DNA of 64,000 nucleotides from Scilla litardierei (Eukaryota > Streptophyta > Magnoliopsida > Asparagales > Asparagaceae): assembly GCA_030789695.1 (NCBI GenBank), contig CM061139.1:197939641-198003640 (forward strand), given 5' to 3'. Position numbers and translations under genes: made by a program. The notes under the pieces are model-generated. The model saw only the letters and a program-made list of their open reading frames with translations. It had not been told where the DNA came from and did no database searches. Below, piece by piece: positions 22,290 to 35,661 of the stretch; within the stretch, counting starts at the first letter, position 1, and each line of letters begins with the position of its first letter.

Positions 22290-22913
22290 TGTGAAAGTTA
22301 GCTAGATTAAGGTGCTGAAAATTGTTAAATATGTGCCGACGAGCTATCTTGTGCAGGGTTAGCTCATTTGTGCTTTGTATCCCACCTGTCTGGTTCTGCA
22401 CAAGTCAGATACGGGGATTCGGAGCTAATGGACTTCTACAGGCAAGGATCCTCGGGTCGGAGGATCAGCGGCTCATAGCTCGATAACTCTACAAGCCGAG
22501 CTTTGGATAGCTCGGCCTGGAACTTCGTCAGCTCAGTCTTCAGCTGGAAGTTCGATGGCACGAAAGGACCGACCATAGGATGCAATTTCCTATCCGAAGT
22601 AGAGTTGTGATTGGATTAGAAATCCGTTTGAGGGGGAGTTCTATTCAAATAAGAATTTCTCTTCTATTAGAACATCTATCGTGCCCTAGGCTATATAAGG
22701 GGCGTTTGGGAGAGGATTTGATTTGAGTCCACATAGATAGCTATGAGCCGCCATTGTTGAGAACCAACTTTGAGAGATTGTATTGTGAGCTTTTTAGGAT
22801 ATCTTGAGTGCTTCTTCTTCATTGTGAAGTTAGAAGATTTGTATTTTGTTCTTCTCTTTCGTAATGAAGCTCATTGGTGTTTCCCAGACTGGTCACCGGC
22901 CTAAAGTGGCAAT
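22290..22913 (+). repeat. copia 3' LTR, left part
   Basis: Begins TGTGAAAGTTAGC after the polypurine-like tract and contains a TATA box (GGCTATATAAGGGGCG, near 22690-22705). It includes TAATGAAGCTCATTGGTGTTTCC, a typical copia U5-like block read here only as a short motif (AATGAAGCTCATTGGTG). It is interrupted at 22914 by the minus-strand solo LTR and resumes at 47818. Confidence 0.6.
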
Positions 22914-24326
22914 TGTTCGTGATGTTTTATATTTGTAACCGCAAGCGCACCGTGAGATTGTAGCGCTAACGGGTCGTCCTATGGGAGGCCGTCGTTGAAT
23001 ACAAATTTCTCTCTAAGTTTGTTATCTACGCGGTCAATAGGGGGCTATGGTGAATAATACGAGAAAATATCAATAAAGGAAGGCTCTAGGACCTAGGTAT
23101 CTCCACCATTGGATTGAGATTGAAATTGAATCAAATTAACCAATTGTTGGATTCATGGGACTCGGGAAAGTTCGTCTAAGCTAAGGACAGTCTCCTACCC
23201 CCTACTCTCGTGATGCTATGATAGGATATTCCCTTATGTTATCCTTATCCCCCACTCTTGTGATGCTATAATAGGATTACCTAACATATATCGATGCCAA
23301 CTCTCGTTGGTGCATCGATATACGTTAGGTACATTACGTTCGACGAATGTCCTCGATCTTTCTTCACGCCACTTCCGTGGATTAGGAGTTGGATCTATGT
23401 TAGGAGGGCTCTAATCGATCACTGACTCTTGTCAGCCGTATCGACAGTATGGATGGATTGAAAACCCTAGATCAGCTTCGACTCTCGCCGTCGACTAATC
23501 TAACTATCCACAAGGGAGGAGGTCAATGTACATTGATAATCAACTTCCTAACATACCTCAAATCACCAATTATTCAACACTCAATCAGCATTTCATCAAT
23601 TTATAGCCATATCTAATGGGGTTCAACCTATGGCCCTAGATGGTAAACTACTCACAATTCATTCATGAAAACATAATCACATCACAAATCTAATAGCCAT
23701 AGCAATGGATTCAACACAGAGATTCGCAATTAATAGATCCATAATAACAAGAGATATGAAAACCATTTTTATTATCAATACCAAAGTCAAAACAGAATTA
23801 ACAAATAGAATAATAAAAAGTGCTAAGGAATAATCAAGGAGTACACCTAATTTAAACTCTAAAAAAGCTCTAAAAACTATGGCAAAAAGCGTCCTCCTTC
23901 GCAGATGAGGAAGAAAAGTATATATACTCCCCAAAAGTACCTAGAAAATGCCCAAAACTACCCCTAGCGGCGTGCACAAAACCTAGGGGGCCCAGTTCTA
24001 CGCGCGATCACATCGTAAACGACGCGGTCATTTGGCAAGGATGCGTAAGTTGGCCCCCCTTTTGTCTTTAGCGACGCGACCGCGTGGATGGGAACGCAAC
24101 CACGCCGTTTAGTGATTGGGTCTTGATCGAAATGTCACATAAAGCGACAGTTTGGCTTTAGCAACTTCCGTCATGACGCGGCCGCGTCGTTCTCCAAACG
24201 ACCGAGTCGAATTAAGATTTCTTCTCTTCAGCCCTTCAGTGACGCGACCGTTTGGATCTTCAGTGCGACCGCGTCGAATTGGCTTTGTAGACTACTTTGG
24301 GGTGTCCTGGTGATGCGATCGCGTGG

Positions 24327-24331
24327 AATAA
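24327..24331. other. target-site duplication AATAA (left) of element A
   Basis: Identical to 47555-47559. Confidence 0.9.
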
Positions 24332-25858
24332 TGATCACTACGTATTTTACACCTTTTTTCTGCATGTTTGCATGCCATTTAGATCGTTCAAATCGTGTTT
24401 TTCACGTTTATTCGGCAATATTGCGACGCTTTTCACGATTTGTTGTTTTTGTCGTATTTCAGGAGATTTGGAGCGATTTGGAGTGATTCTGAGATGCACC
24501 CACTCCGGAGTGTCACCGACGACTCTCTTGAGGGGTATTTTGCTATTAGAGAGGGATGGAAGGAGAAAGAACGTCGTAGGAGCGACTAGGAGGCGAAGAT
24601 ATGAAGTTTGGGCATTTTTAGCACTTCACTCGGCCGAGTGAAGGAGTCACTCGGCCGACCATAGGAAGCCCGCTCGACCGGCCAGATCGGACACGCAACA
24701 GAGCAATATCAGCGTGCACTCGGCCGAGCATCACCATGCCACTCGGCCGAGCACCGAGTCACCCATCGCCCGAGTGGAGCCAAGACGACGGCAACAAAAG
24801 AGACCGAACTCTCTGTTTTTTCGTCTGTCAGTCCCGATGACTGACTCGGCCGAGTGGAGAAAGACGGTCCGCCCGAGTGACAACCGCCGTCCGCCCGAGT
24901 GACTAAAGGCCGTCCGCCCGAGTGACCTCCGAGGAGACGACCCCCGAGACCCCCAACTCTCTGTTTTTGTACAGGGTTCGTCACTCGGCCGAGTGACATT
25001 TGTCACTCGGCCTAGTGAGCCGCGCTGCCTGTAGTGGAAACTGCGGATTTGAGGCTGCGCAGGGGCATTTTCGTCAGGTTTTTTGGGCGATTTTGGGGGG
25101 TATTTAACCCCAGTTTTAACCTAGTTTTGGAGAGATTTTTCAGAACTTTTTGCAGCTTTTTAGATTAACTTTTTAGGGATTAGATTTAGCTTTAAGGGAG
25201 GAGAGAAAAGTGAGATTTTGTTGGATGCTATCTTGTTCTTCATTGGTTTGTATTTCTCTCCCTCAAAAACTCAATTTTTGTTGATATTTTGAATATTGCT
25301 ATGAATTCCATTAATTTTATTTGTGAATTTCTATTGCATTCTATTATGAATTGTGAGTAGTTCATCGTCTTAGGGCGTATGGATGAACCCTACGAGCCCA
25401 ATTTCGAAATTGTGATGAATTGGTGAAACTATTGCTAGGATTGATTAGGGTTAGTTTGGGATTGCTATAATACGAATAGTTAGGGATTCATGTCGATTGG
25501 GATTTGCAAGAGATTGTATCCCAATTCGATAGGAAGCCCTAGATATTCAAATTGGATTGCAATTGAATTCCTCCGGAATCGGGTTGCAAGAGATTGGACC
25601 GAAACTAGGGTTTTTCGATTGTAATTCTATACCAATACCCGTTTGCAAGAGATTGGATGGGTAGGAACTATCCCAACCTTGGTCGTAGCTCGAGTTTGCA
25701 CGAGAGTGGGCTCGAGAAACGATTGAACGATGATGTTGTTCTTCATGCTAGTTTGCCTAGGTTAGGGTTTACAAGAGATTGGACCCTACCCTAGGTTGGC
25801 TATAGACCGGCAATAGCACGAGAGCGTGAGCTTGGTTCCACATTTAGTTGCAACTAGT
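24332..25858 (+). repeat. 5' LTR of element A, part 1
   Basis: Starts TGATCACTACG. It holds the CGGCCGAG palindrome array (24624-25017) and a TATTTAA box near 25099. A region with repeated GCAAGAGATTGG words follows at 25500-25790. The last three bases AGT are the CACTA target duplication. Confidence 0.92.
24624..25017. promoter_or_regulatory. CACTCGGCCGAGTG palindrome array in A LTR
   Basis: The first copy is a perfect 20-bp palindrome, CTTCACTCGGCCGAGTGAAG (24624-24643). About seven full or near-full copies plus four CGCCCGAGTG half-type copies follow. The array ends about 80 bp before the TATTTAA box. The same array is at about 46016-46411 in the 3' LTR. A role as factor-binding sites is inferred. 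Confidence 0.7.
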
Positions 25859-26325
25859 CACTACCACAAAAAGGACCTTTAATAGCACACCTTTAATAGC
25901 GCTTGCCAATTATAAGCGCTGTTAATTAGAGGCACATATAATAGACAGCGCTTCTTTTTGCAAGCGCTGTTAAAGGTCGGAGAATAGACAGCGCTTCTTT
26001 CTACAAGCGCTGTTAAAGGTCGGATAATAGACATCGCTTCTTTCTGCAAGCGCTGTGTATTAGAGGCACAGATAATACACAGCGCTTGTAGAAAGAAGCG
26101 CTGTTAAAAGCCCCCCTTTAACAGCGCTTGTCTGTGCAAGCGCTGTTAAAGGCCCCCCTTTAACAGCGCTTGCACAGACAAGCGCTGTTAAAGGGGGCCT
26201 TTAACAGCGCTTTCATAAACAAGCGCTGTTAAAGGCCACCCTTTAACAGCGCTTGTATCTGCAAGCGCTGTTAAAGGCATCCCTTTAACAGCGCTTGTTT
26301 GAAACAAGCGCTGTTAAAGGTATTA
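25859..26325. repeat. CACTA 5' terminal and subterminal repeats
   Basis: More than fifteen copies of AACAGCGCTT in alternating orientation. A 40-bp perfect inverted repeat with arms at 26112-26151 and 26158-26197 could fold into a long hairpin RNA if transcribed. Confidence 0.9.
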
Positions 26326-28241
26326 TACATTTACACTCAGCGGTTCGCAATTTCGCGATACCCGCGTAACCCTCTCGTATAACCGAAGCCCTAGATTAAA
26401 TTCCCAACCCTCGTCTCAGGCCTCCCCCTCCTCCCAACCCTCGTCTCAGGCCTCCTCCTCCTCCCTCCTCCTCCCGACCATCTTCGACCTCCCCCTCCTC
26501 ACAGGCCTAGTCTCCGACCGCTGCTCTACTTCCTCAGCGGCGTCTCCGATCGATTCGGGCCGTTCTACTTCCTCAGCGGCGTCTCCGACCGCTGCTCGAA
26601 AGGGGAGAAGCGGGAATTTAGGACACCGGCATCGAGGGCTCCAGAAGCTTGCCGTTTTCGATTCCAACCCTTAATTTCTCATCGTCGAGGCTGATCCTAA
26701 CCATCGTCGAGGCTGATCCTAAACCCTAACCCGATTCCAGAAGCACGCGCGATTACATTGTGAGCTCGCCATCTTATTTTATGATTTGGTAACATATGTG
26801 ATGGTTGTCTCTTATTATGCTCATCAAATTTTGGATAGCATGTGCGTGACCGTATTTTGAGAATTTGTCTCTGTAACGTCGCTGAGTACTATGATGTATG
26901 GCAAGTTTCTCTTTCCTCAATCTGCCAAAGGTGAATCCCATTTCTATGGAATGCCATAAGAACCTGTTGCTAACTCTTGTAGTTGATGTGTGGAGACACC
27001 TCTCATTTCTTCATGTCATCTTCCTGAGCAATTTCAGAAAAATAGTTAATTAACCTGGGTTTCCAATTTATCATTCTTTATCATTATTGATATATTTTAT
27101 TGTCTCTTTGCTGCTTGAGAGAATTTAGTCAAGAATTTTATTGGCTTTCTCAATGCTTCTACTTGTATTAGGTTGACTATTACAGCAATCATTTCTATGA
27201 GAATTATACGATTCACACCCATATTCTGAAATTACATGTGTTATTTCTTAGTTTTTATGGCTACCGACCATATCTATGGTTGTGAACATGCGAATACATT
27301 CTCATATGTCAAATTGCTGCAAAAAAAATGAATACAGTTAAAAGGAACACACATCGAATTATTTCAGAATATATAATGTTGCTCATTTTCAAATTAATCC
27401 ATGTCTTGGCTGTTATCGCCCTGTTCAGTTAAAAGGACCAACTCCTTGAGTATAAATATGGTGATATCTTTGTTGCTATCTTTACTCTAAGCCATAGGTA
27501 TTCATGTGGTCCTGTTGAACCACAGAAACACAACTAAATATTTTCCCATTCCTACTCAAGGAGTTGGTCCCCTTACAATAATAATACTACTACCACTAAA
27601 TTGTTTGTTGTTATTTAGCTTGATTTTGTTGACAATAAAATAATAGCCGAAGTGTCATAAAAATATAACAAAAAATAAGCTTGATTGGCAATCTTGCCTA
27701 TGAGAGCCTTCTAGATTTTGAGTTACATGATGAACTAGGGATGGAAAGCGGAGAGGATACGGCTTTGGCTCATCTAACATCCAAGTTAGAACATAAAAGA
27801 GATAAGATAAATAGATTTAAGTAAGAGAAAGTTATCGATACAATTCATTTATTTTGCATTATGTCACACAGAAAAGTCCTTGATATATAAATATTCGGAC
27901 ATTCGGATATATATTTGTATATGTCCGAGATATTCAAGCATTAGCCACATTTGTGTCAATATTATAAAGAGGATGGATACTGGTATCCATTTTTGGCTGG
28001 TGAGCTGTGTTCGTTTGATTACGGTATGTTATCCAAATCTTTCTTCATGTTGTCCTGCTGAGATTTACAGGCCAAACTCATCCAACACAGATAGGAAAAT
28101 GATATTTAGCCCTAGTGATTGTAACTCCATAAACAACAATTTGACTTTGGGGAGCCCTAATATTTAGTTAGGTTTGGCAGGTTTTAGGGCACGAAGTCAC
28201 CGAAATCCTAACGCTGACCAGACTCCACCAAATTCATCATT
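26326..28241 (+). other. CACTA cargo segment 1, gene-like but unidentified
   Basis: A CT-rich, 5'-UTR-like stretch (26390-26760) is followed by AT-rich DNA with intron-like composition. No protein domain is recognised. It lies between two CACTA 5' ends. Confidence 0.4.
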
Positions 28242-28752
28242 CACTACTACAAAAAAGACCTTTAATAGCACACCTTTAACAGCGCTTGCCAATTATAAGC
28301 GCTGTTAATTAGAGGCCCAGATAATAGACAGCGCTTCTTTCTGGAAGCGCTATTAAAGGTCAGACAATAGCCAGCGCTTCTTTTTGCAAGCGCTGTTAAA
28401 AGTCAGACAATAGACAGCGCTTTTTTCTGCAAGCGCTATTTATTAGAGGCATATATAATACACATCGCTTCTTTCTGCAAGCGCTGTTAAAGGTCAGATA
28501 ATAGACAGCGCTTCTTTCTACAAGCGCTGTTAAAGGTCAGATAATAGACAACGCTTCTTTAGTACAAGCAAGCGCTGTTAAAGGTCCCCCATAGACAGCG
28601 CTTGTACTAAACAAGCGCTGTCTATTTGGGACCTTAGACAGCGCTTGTTTAGTACAAGCGCTGTTAAAAATACCAATAGACAGCGCTTTTTAAATACAAG
28701 CGCTGTTAAAGATACCAATAGACATCGCTTGTTTAATACAAGCGCTGTTAAA
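28242..28752. repeat. second CACTA 5' end with subterminal repeats
   Basis: CACTACTACAAAAAAGACCTT is followed by the same AGCGCT repeat type as at 25859. The preceding bases are ATT, which are not repeated after any 3' end in the window. The only 3' end found is at 36123. Confidence 0.85.
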
Positions 28753-31700
28753 GTTGATGTATTATACATTAGTTTTACACCGGCCCTAGCTTTCACAGCC
28801 CGCAACTCTCTCAGCCGCTTCGTTTTTTCGGAGAAAATTTCAGCCCGCGCTCAAGCCCTTCCCTCTTCCATCTTCCCTCTTTGTGTGCTCTTCCATCTTC
28901 CATCTTCCCTCTTTGTGTAACCACCGAAAATTTTCTCCGAACCAAGCAATCGACCAAGGTGACCCTCTTCCCTCTTCGTTGCTCGATCGATCATCGCCTC
29001 AACAACCATCGCCTCTTTCACATCGCGCGGACCGCTCCTCCACCATCGCCGACCCAGGCGACGGCTCCACCTCGCCGACCCAGGCGCCCTAGCTTTCCAG
29101 TCCCGACGTTGGCGCCCGTAAACATCGCCTCAAAAGGTTAGGGTTTGATTCTTCGTGTGATCGAAGTTCTTCGTGTGATCGAATATCTTCGATGCATCCT
29201 CTTCTCCTTCGGGTAATTTTTCTATTATTCTATTTTAATCTCACAATAATTTTGACCTAATTTTATTCCTTATTTCCATCCATCTATGAGAAGCAACATA
29301 CGATTGTTCAAAGGCAGACCAAGAATTATGCAACTCATGATAAAAACCCTGCCACATTAGATCTATTGTTATATTGAACTTGTTTGATAACATTTTCTCA
29401 TGTTGTTTTGTTACTTCAGTTATCAGTGGATTAAGCGAATTGGAAATCCTGCTCCCCGAGAAGGGGATGTATCGAGTTGCAGTACAAAGTACAAACACTC
29501 CGGTTAGTTCTTTAAAATTCATGATGCAAATGGTGTATATATGCTTCATTTTTGGTATTTGAAATGCATGCTACATTCTGAAAATGCTAGTGAAATGTCA
29601 AACACATCTTTCTCTGTGCTTGGTGAAGCAACAAAGTTGATTTGTGAGGGTTTCATTGAATGCATAACAAACTTGGGAAGATAATCATATCAACCCCATT
29701 AAGGTTTGATTCATACATACTCCACTAGACTGGTAGCCCTTGTGAAGTCAGCCCTCACCTTCACCTAACCTGTTTGATTTCTGAAATTAAGCCATAATTT
29801 TATCGCAATCACATTTTTGATTTTTATTGGTGGCGCAAAGAAGAAAGGACCTGTGGACAAACTCTACATACAAATCCTTCCTATCAAACCATCAACAAGA
29901 AACCAACAACAAAAATAAACACACATAAAAATAAACACACATATTCATATCAACAAAAGGTAAAACATTGTGACCAACTGTTAACAAATTGAACTAATAA
30001 GGGAATGACGAGGAACTTTATCAATATTACTATGTTTTTTGTTGTGGGGGTTGAGTGCCAGAACTGAATTTTCCTGGCAAAATTAAAATGCACATATCAT
30101 GCATAAGCCGTGGAATAGCTATGTGCAGATGAAATATGACGACTGATTTCACATAATCAAAATACTATTAAAGATCAATAGTGATGCATGTTTGAAACAA
30201 TAGGTGAAAAGTTTTACCTACCAACTATTGCACCTCTTCATATATATATTCATCTTCATCTAGAGCCCAGAATTGAAATCCGATTGTAACAAATATCTAG
30301 TCAAGCTAATATGTTCTACTAGTTCATTTAGCTGTTGCAAAGAGTTTTATTATTGTGAAACTGATAATTTTAAAATGAGTGGATAAACAAGCAAAACGCA
30401 TTGTGTTCATTTAATATTTGTTATATTGGAGCTTTAAAATATGAAGATCAAAATCAATGGTGCCAATCATCGAAAAACTATTGAAGGGTGGAATTTTCGA
30501 GGGCGTATATGTGACTTAACACATGCCATATGTTTCCCATTATTATTATATATATAATACAGGCACACGTGTGCGCGCACACACACTTATAGATGTTATT
30601 GGAAACATGATGATAGCTAAGGAAATTTTCCTATGTTGCATTGAAGAAAGTCTACTTTCTGCTTCTTTCTTGGATGATTGAAACCTTCCAGGCTAATCTG
30701 CATATACTTAAACCCAAATACACCAACGATCCAGTATACTCCAAGCTCCCTTCTCGTTGATTTAGGGGTGTGAAAAATTCAATTATTGTGAAACAGTTAA
30801 TTTTTTAAGAATCCGATGCATGTCAAGCAATATGAAAATGTCAAGATTTTTGATGCATCTGTGTTTTTATGTTGTGAAGGTGTTTTTATGTTCTGCAGGT
30901 CAACATGAATAGTTTCCAATCATCAGGAAAACAGAGTTTTTGATGTGCAATGTAGAGAGGATATTGGATACATACTAATAACATGTGAAGTTCTCTTACG
31001 TCGCATCTAAGATCTTTCTTGGATGATTGGAAACCTTTCAGAGTGATCTACATATGCATAAACCCAAATACCCCAAAGATCATGTAAACCCGAAGCTCCT
31101 TGCTCGTTGATCTAGTGGTGGAAAAAAAAATTCTATTATTATTGTAAAACCATTCAATTTTTTAAAACCCGATGCATTGGCAAATAATATGAAAATGACA
31201 AGATTTTTGGTGTACATGTGTTTTAAGACGTGAAGATTAACATGACTAATTCCAATCATTAGAGAAAACACATGTGGAGTTTTTGGGGTGCCATGTAGGA
31301 CAATTCACTATGCCCTCTTAACACAGATTATCTGCAATGTGTGTGTATGTGTGCGCACGCACATGTGCTTGTGTATGTTTGCTTCCATGCGTGAATGACT
31401 TGTTGAAATGGTTTACCACTGGAGAAACCAATTCAATTGTAATGGATTACCACTGGAGAAACCAATTCAAATGTATTAGGTGTTGACATTCAGCCCATTG
31501 CTAAAATGGATTACCATTGAAGAAACCAACTCAAATGCATTAGGTGTTGATATTCTGCCACTCATTACCATTGACGTCTACCCTCTTAACCCCATGTCAA
31601 CTTCAAATAATGAAAAAGAGCTGGATATTACTCTGAAATGTCAGGACATATAGCTTGTTGGTGTGATATGTCTATTCATTTAAAAAGCCGCTGCTGTCAA

Positions 31701-32965
31701 ACATCCATAAAATTCGCCTAGTTTGTTACAGTAAACTTAAAAGTTTACCCTCTTGTTTTCTTGGTTGTTAATGATTCCCAATGGGTTTTTTACAGACCAT
31801 TGTGCATGCATTGTGCGGAATAACTTTTTGTTCGCTGTACTTCTATGTCTATTGACTGATCAAATTACAGTCAATGTGTGCACTTTAATTTTTCTTCCAG
31901 TGCTTCGTCGGTAGCCCAAAATCTAAAGTAGTAAGCACTCATCCGTATTCACTTCAATGTGCTATTTTTGAATGTTCCAATGGAGAACAAGTAGGGATGG
32001 TTTTCTACCCTATTGTCAGGTTGAAGCTGAAAAATGATATATTCGACTGGTAATATTTAGATGCGGTATGTTAGACTAGGCATTGTTTTTGGTGTGATAT
32101 GTTAGTGATGATTGAACAAGCAGATATGAAATAACATTATTAGCAGAGGCTTTACACGCACACTCAAGTGCTTTTACTCTACTAAGTGACATATTCTATT
32201 TTGTAGTACTTCCCTGACTACAAATGTGCTACTTACTCTACTGATCAACTAGCTGAAGTCAAGGAAGATTGGTGTCGTTATGTGGTCCAGAAATATGTCA
32301 CTTAGTATAGATGTCAAACCTAAAGGTCGGTATTCAGTGAAACTTTGTTTTTAACCCTTTGATAAAGTCTGCATTTTTGTTGGAAACATAAATTTATTGG
32401 AAACTGGAAACAAATTTTTTGTAGTTGGAAACATATAATTTTTTGCTGGAAATATATAATTTTGTTGGAAACATATAATTATGGCGTTGGAATCAGATTC
32501 ATTGATGTTGGGAATTTTCAGCTCAATGGTGTTTTGGGGTTCTTTGTTATGAATCTTGTTGGTCAGTAAATCATCTTGAACTTCTTAAAGATAACATTTG
32601 TTGTTGTCATCTGCTCATTTAATGGAGGGGGGTGTATGTGTGTTCTTGCCCTCAGTCTAGGAAATTTGCATTTGGGTTGATGTTTTAAGGAATCAAGTAG
32701 CAATGTAGCGCAGTGAAGTAAGCATATTTACATTGTAATGCAGCAGAAAGTATCAATTCCAGAATAGTAAGCAGCTAGTAATGCAGCAATTCAGCTAGCA
32801 ATGGTTCTAGCAGATGTACATTTCCTTACAATTCACTTTAGTTTAAATCAGCTAGTAATGCTACATTGGAACAATGCAGTAAAGATGACAACGGTTTCAA
32901 TTGTTCAAAAAAGTTTGAAACATGGTAAACAGCAGCAGCAGACACCAGTAACTTCCCAAGCTGAT
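28753..32965 (+). other. CACTA cargo segment 2, unidentified
   Basis: It starts with a CT-rich, UTR-like part (28780-29130) followed by a GGTTAGGG-type possible donor near 29136. A small exon-like block (29420-29512) is bracketed by TTCAG and GTTAGT. The rest is AT-rich, with an internal duplication (30596-31310) and GT/CA microsatellites at 30560 and 31338. No domain is recognised. Confidence 0.4.
30596..31310. repeat. tandem duplication of about 350 bp inside CACTA
   Basis: Two diverged copies share TTCTTGGATGATTG, AAACCCAAATAC and GCTCGTTGAT in the same order, followed by AATATGAAAATG. The copies begin near 30596 and 30955. Confidence 0.75.
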
Positions 32966-32969
32966 AGAC

Positions 32970-33929
32970 ACTGCAATATATGGAGCATTGGTTGCATTCT
33001 TGTGGAGCTTTGCTCGGTATGTAATTGGAAGAGCTGCCTCAATGTGGTTCTGAAGACTGTAGACTGATTTTGCATAACTCCAGTGCAAATACTAAAATTG
33101 TGAATCTGTCTGCAGGGAGAAGCATTTTTTCAGACACATGAGAACTTGGAGCACCTGGCCATGATGGAGAGAGCATTATGTCCTCTTCCTCATCATATGC
33201 TTAAATGAGCAGAGTAAGTACCTTTTTAAAAGTAAGGCCTTGCATTTCTATATGGTTGTCTATTTCTTGCGAACTAATTTTTTCCCAAACTATGCCAGCC
33301 AACATGCTAAGAAATATCTGAGGAGGGGTAGATTGAATTGGCTTGAGGGTGCAGCGTCAAGAGAGAGTATGAGAGCTGTCCAAAAACTACACCGTCTTCA
33401 GGTACCTGTTAAAAATGTGTGATTCAAAATGGTTGATAATTGAATAGTTTGACTATCTTCATGCAATTTTTAACATGAAATTGAATAATTTATCAAGTTC
33501 ATTTTTAGACTGGAGGGGGTTGCATCTTTTCCAATTTTTTGGGGTTATCTTTTTTTCTGAAGATATGCAAACTATTTGAGAATAAGAAAACATATTGCAA
33601 ACAAGATATTGGCTTTTAGCATATCTTGTTGCCTTTGGCTCCTTTCATTTAATTTACTGTGTGATGCGTCACATCTTGATTTTTTGATTGAGTGGGAAGG
33701 GTCACTGAGCTCTGTTATTTCTTCAAGCCATACTTTAAATTTTACCACGATTTTTGCTACTGTATTGGGTGGGTGTCTTAGTGCTGTTTCTAATGTTAAT
33801 TTTGTTTTGCACTACTGGATTTCTGTTTGTCTGCAAGATGTGCATGCATTTTAAAAATTGTTTTGTTTGCAGAACTTTGTGATGCAGCATGTAGATCACT
33901 CTGGAGGCGATCTTATAGATATATTGCAG
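32970..33929 (+). pseudogene. captured exons of a LAMMER-type (AFC/CLK) protein kinase
   Basis: Four exon blocks with fitting splice sites run 32970-33016, 33116-33213, 33299-33401 and 33873-33929. They encode parts of the kinase C-lobe: NIWSIGCILVELC, THENLEHLAMMERAL (holding the EHLAMMER signature of the family), RRGRLNWLEGAASRES and FVMQHVDHS. Introns keep GT/AG and consistent phase. An Arg codon has become TGA in the second block, and the catalytic N-lobe and loop are missing. The host genes phosphorylate SR splicing factors in the nucleus; this copy cannot be a working kinase. Confidence 0.88.
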
Positions 33930-35661
33930 AACCTTGTGATGTGTCATTTTTTCGGCTTTTCAACAATTATGTTTTCTTTAATGCTGATAAAATGTTAGTG
34001 TCAAATTAAAACGATTTGTTAAAGACGGGTTGTGTTGCAAATGAAAGAAACCACATCTTGTTGAATTTTAGTCGAGCATATAATATACCACCTGTTGTTT
34101 ATGTTTGTGTATTCAATGGATAAAGATCTAGTTCACAAGCACTTTGTTATTGTTTTTTTTATCTCATTCTCAACATGTTTGCATGATGTGAACGACAATA
34201 CTTGTATCATATTTCTGCATAATGCAGAAATTGTTGGCATAGTTTGCCCCCTAGCAGGTATATTTCCTACTAAAACTAAATAAGTTTCTCATGATTCTTC
34301 TCTTATCATCTATTTTCTTCCCATCAGGAGATAAAAATACAAAGACAACTATTCAGGACATTCTGTTGCTAAGGTTGTGGGTTAAATTCTGAGCTCAAAA
34401 AGGGTTTGAAGTTCTCGAAGAATATTTGATAAATCTCGGTGTTTTTCAGTTGATACTGTCAGGCATTTATCATTAGTTGTGGTTAGGCTTGCAAATGTCA
34501 GAATGTTTTTTTGGGTTATCTTGCATCCAGGAGATATTCCTCCAGATCTGGTGGTTTTTTGTTTTTTTGTTTTTGATTCCTTCATTCCAATGGGACATCG
34601 TCCTCTTGCTCTTTCCTTCAGATGTTGTACATTGTTTCTTTGCATTCGCCAACTCTCAGCTCATTGGGATATATCTACATAAGCAATATAAACTCTACTA
34701 GCCATATCTACTGATTATTTAGCTTTGATTACAGGACAATGGAGTACTACGCAGATCCTAGGCGATCTGAAGCGCTATCTACATTGGTTTCCGGGATTTA
34801 CACTGCCTGACATACCACAACCTAAAAGATCACCGATCGTCTCTCTTCCTCTCTTCTTCGGATTGGCTACTTCCTTCGTTTGCTCATTCATTCATAGGCC
34901 AAAATTCCCACCACTGCGAAGTGGCACCTGATTGATCTTGTGGCCAGCTGGGCTGCTGATGAAAACAAAACTGCTGCTCGGATGGTACCAACGAGCTCCC
35001 CATGGGTGACGGCTCGCAGAACAAATCCAGCTCAAAAAGGAAGTTGTGGAAGGGAGAGGAGCAAAGGAGGATGCCGAACTTCAACAGCAAGATGATGCAT
35101 CTAAAAGATCGAGCTGATCCTCCTCTGTGGATGAGCTTCTGCAAGTTTTCTTCTTTGATGCTGAGACTAATTTAAAACAACTATCATGCTTGAAATTTCT
35201 ATACTTGTGTAGAACGTAGTTTAGAATGGTTTCCTCACTGTACATTGGCATGAACGTGTTCTCAGTTGCATTCGTTTGTTCGTTCCAACTATTGTTATGT
35301 ATCATTTACTTTCTCAAACTAAGGAGGTCTGCTGGGCATCCTATTGTTGCGCATCCTATTGTGTTGTCTTTTTGTATATGAATATGTACTGAATTATCAA
35401 ATGGTGCATCTATACAGCTTTTGGCAATGGAAATTTTTTTTCTGCTCGAGTCTATTACGTTCTTTCCTTTTTGTTACTTCCGTTGCTCTCTTCCATTTGT
35501 GATGCAGGGAAATAATGTTACTTGATATGGGTTCAGGTTATAGCAAAGCAAAGTTGATGCTTCATGTGTCCCAGTATTCCTGCATGAAGCTCCAGCAACG
35601 CGATCGAGCACGCTCGGTGCAGCTCTAATGCCGTGGGTTAAATTCGGCTCTACGATGAATC
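33930..35661 (+). other. CACTA cargo segment 3, unidentified
   Basis: AT-rich, intron-like DNA with a short open block near 34742-34810. There is no recognised domain, and no transposase. Confidence 0.4.

Noticed and set aside
24709..25006. Overlapping open frames on both strands in the GC-rich LTR block
   Set aside because: They are caused by the palindromic CGGCCGAG array and recur at 46103-46400 in the 3' LTR; no promoter or codon signal supports them.
26112..28752. CRISPR-like repeat array
   Set aside because: The regularly spaced AGCGCT repeats are inverted, have no unique spacers of constant length, and are CACTA subterminal repeats in plant DNA.
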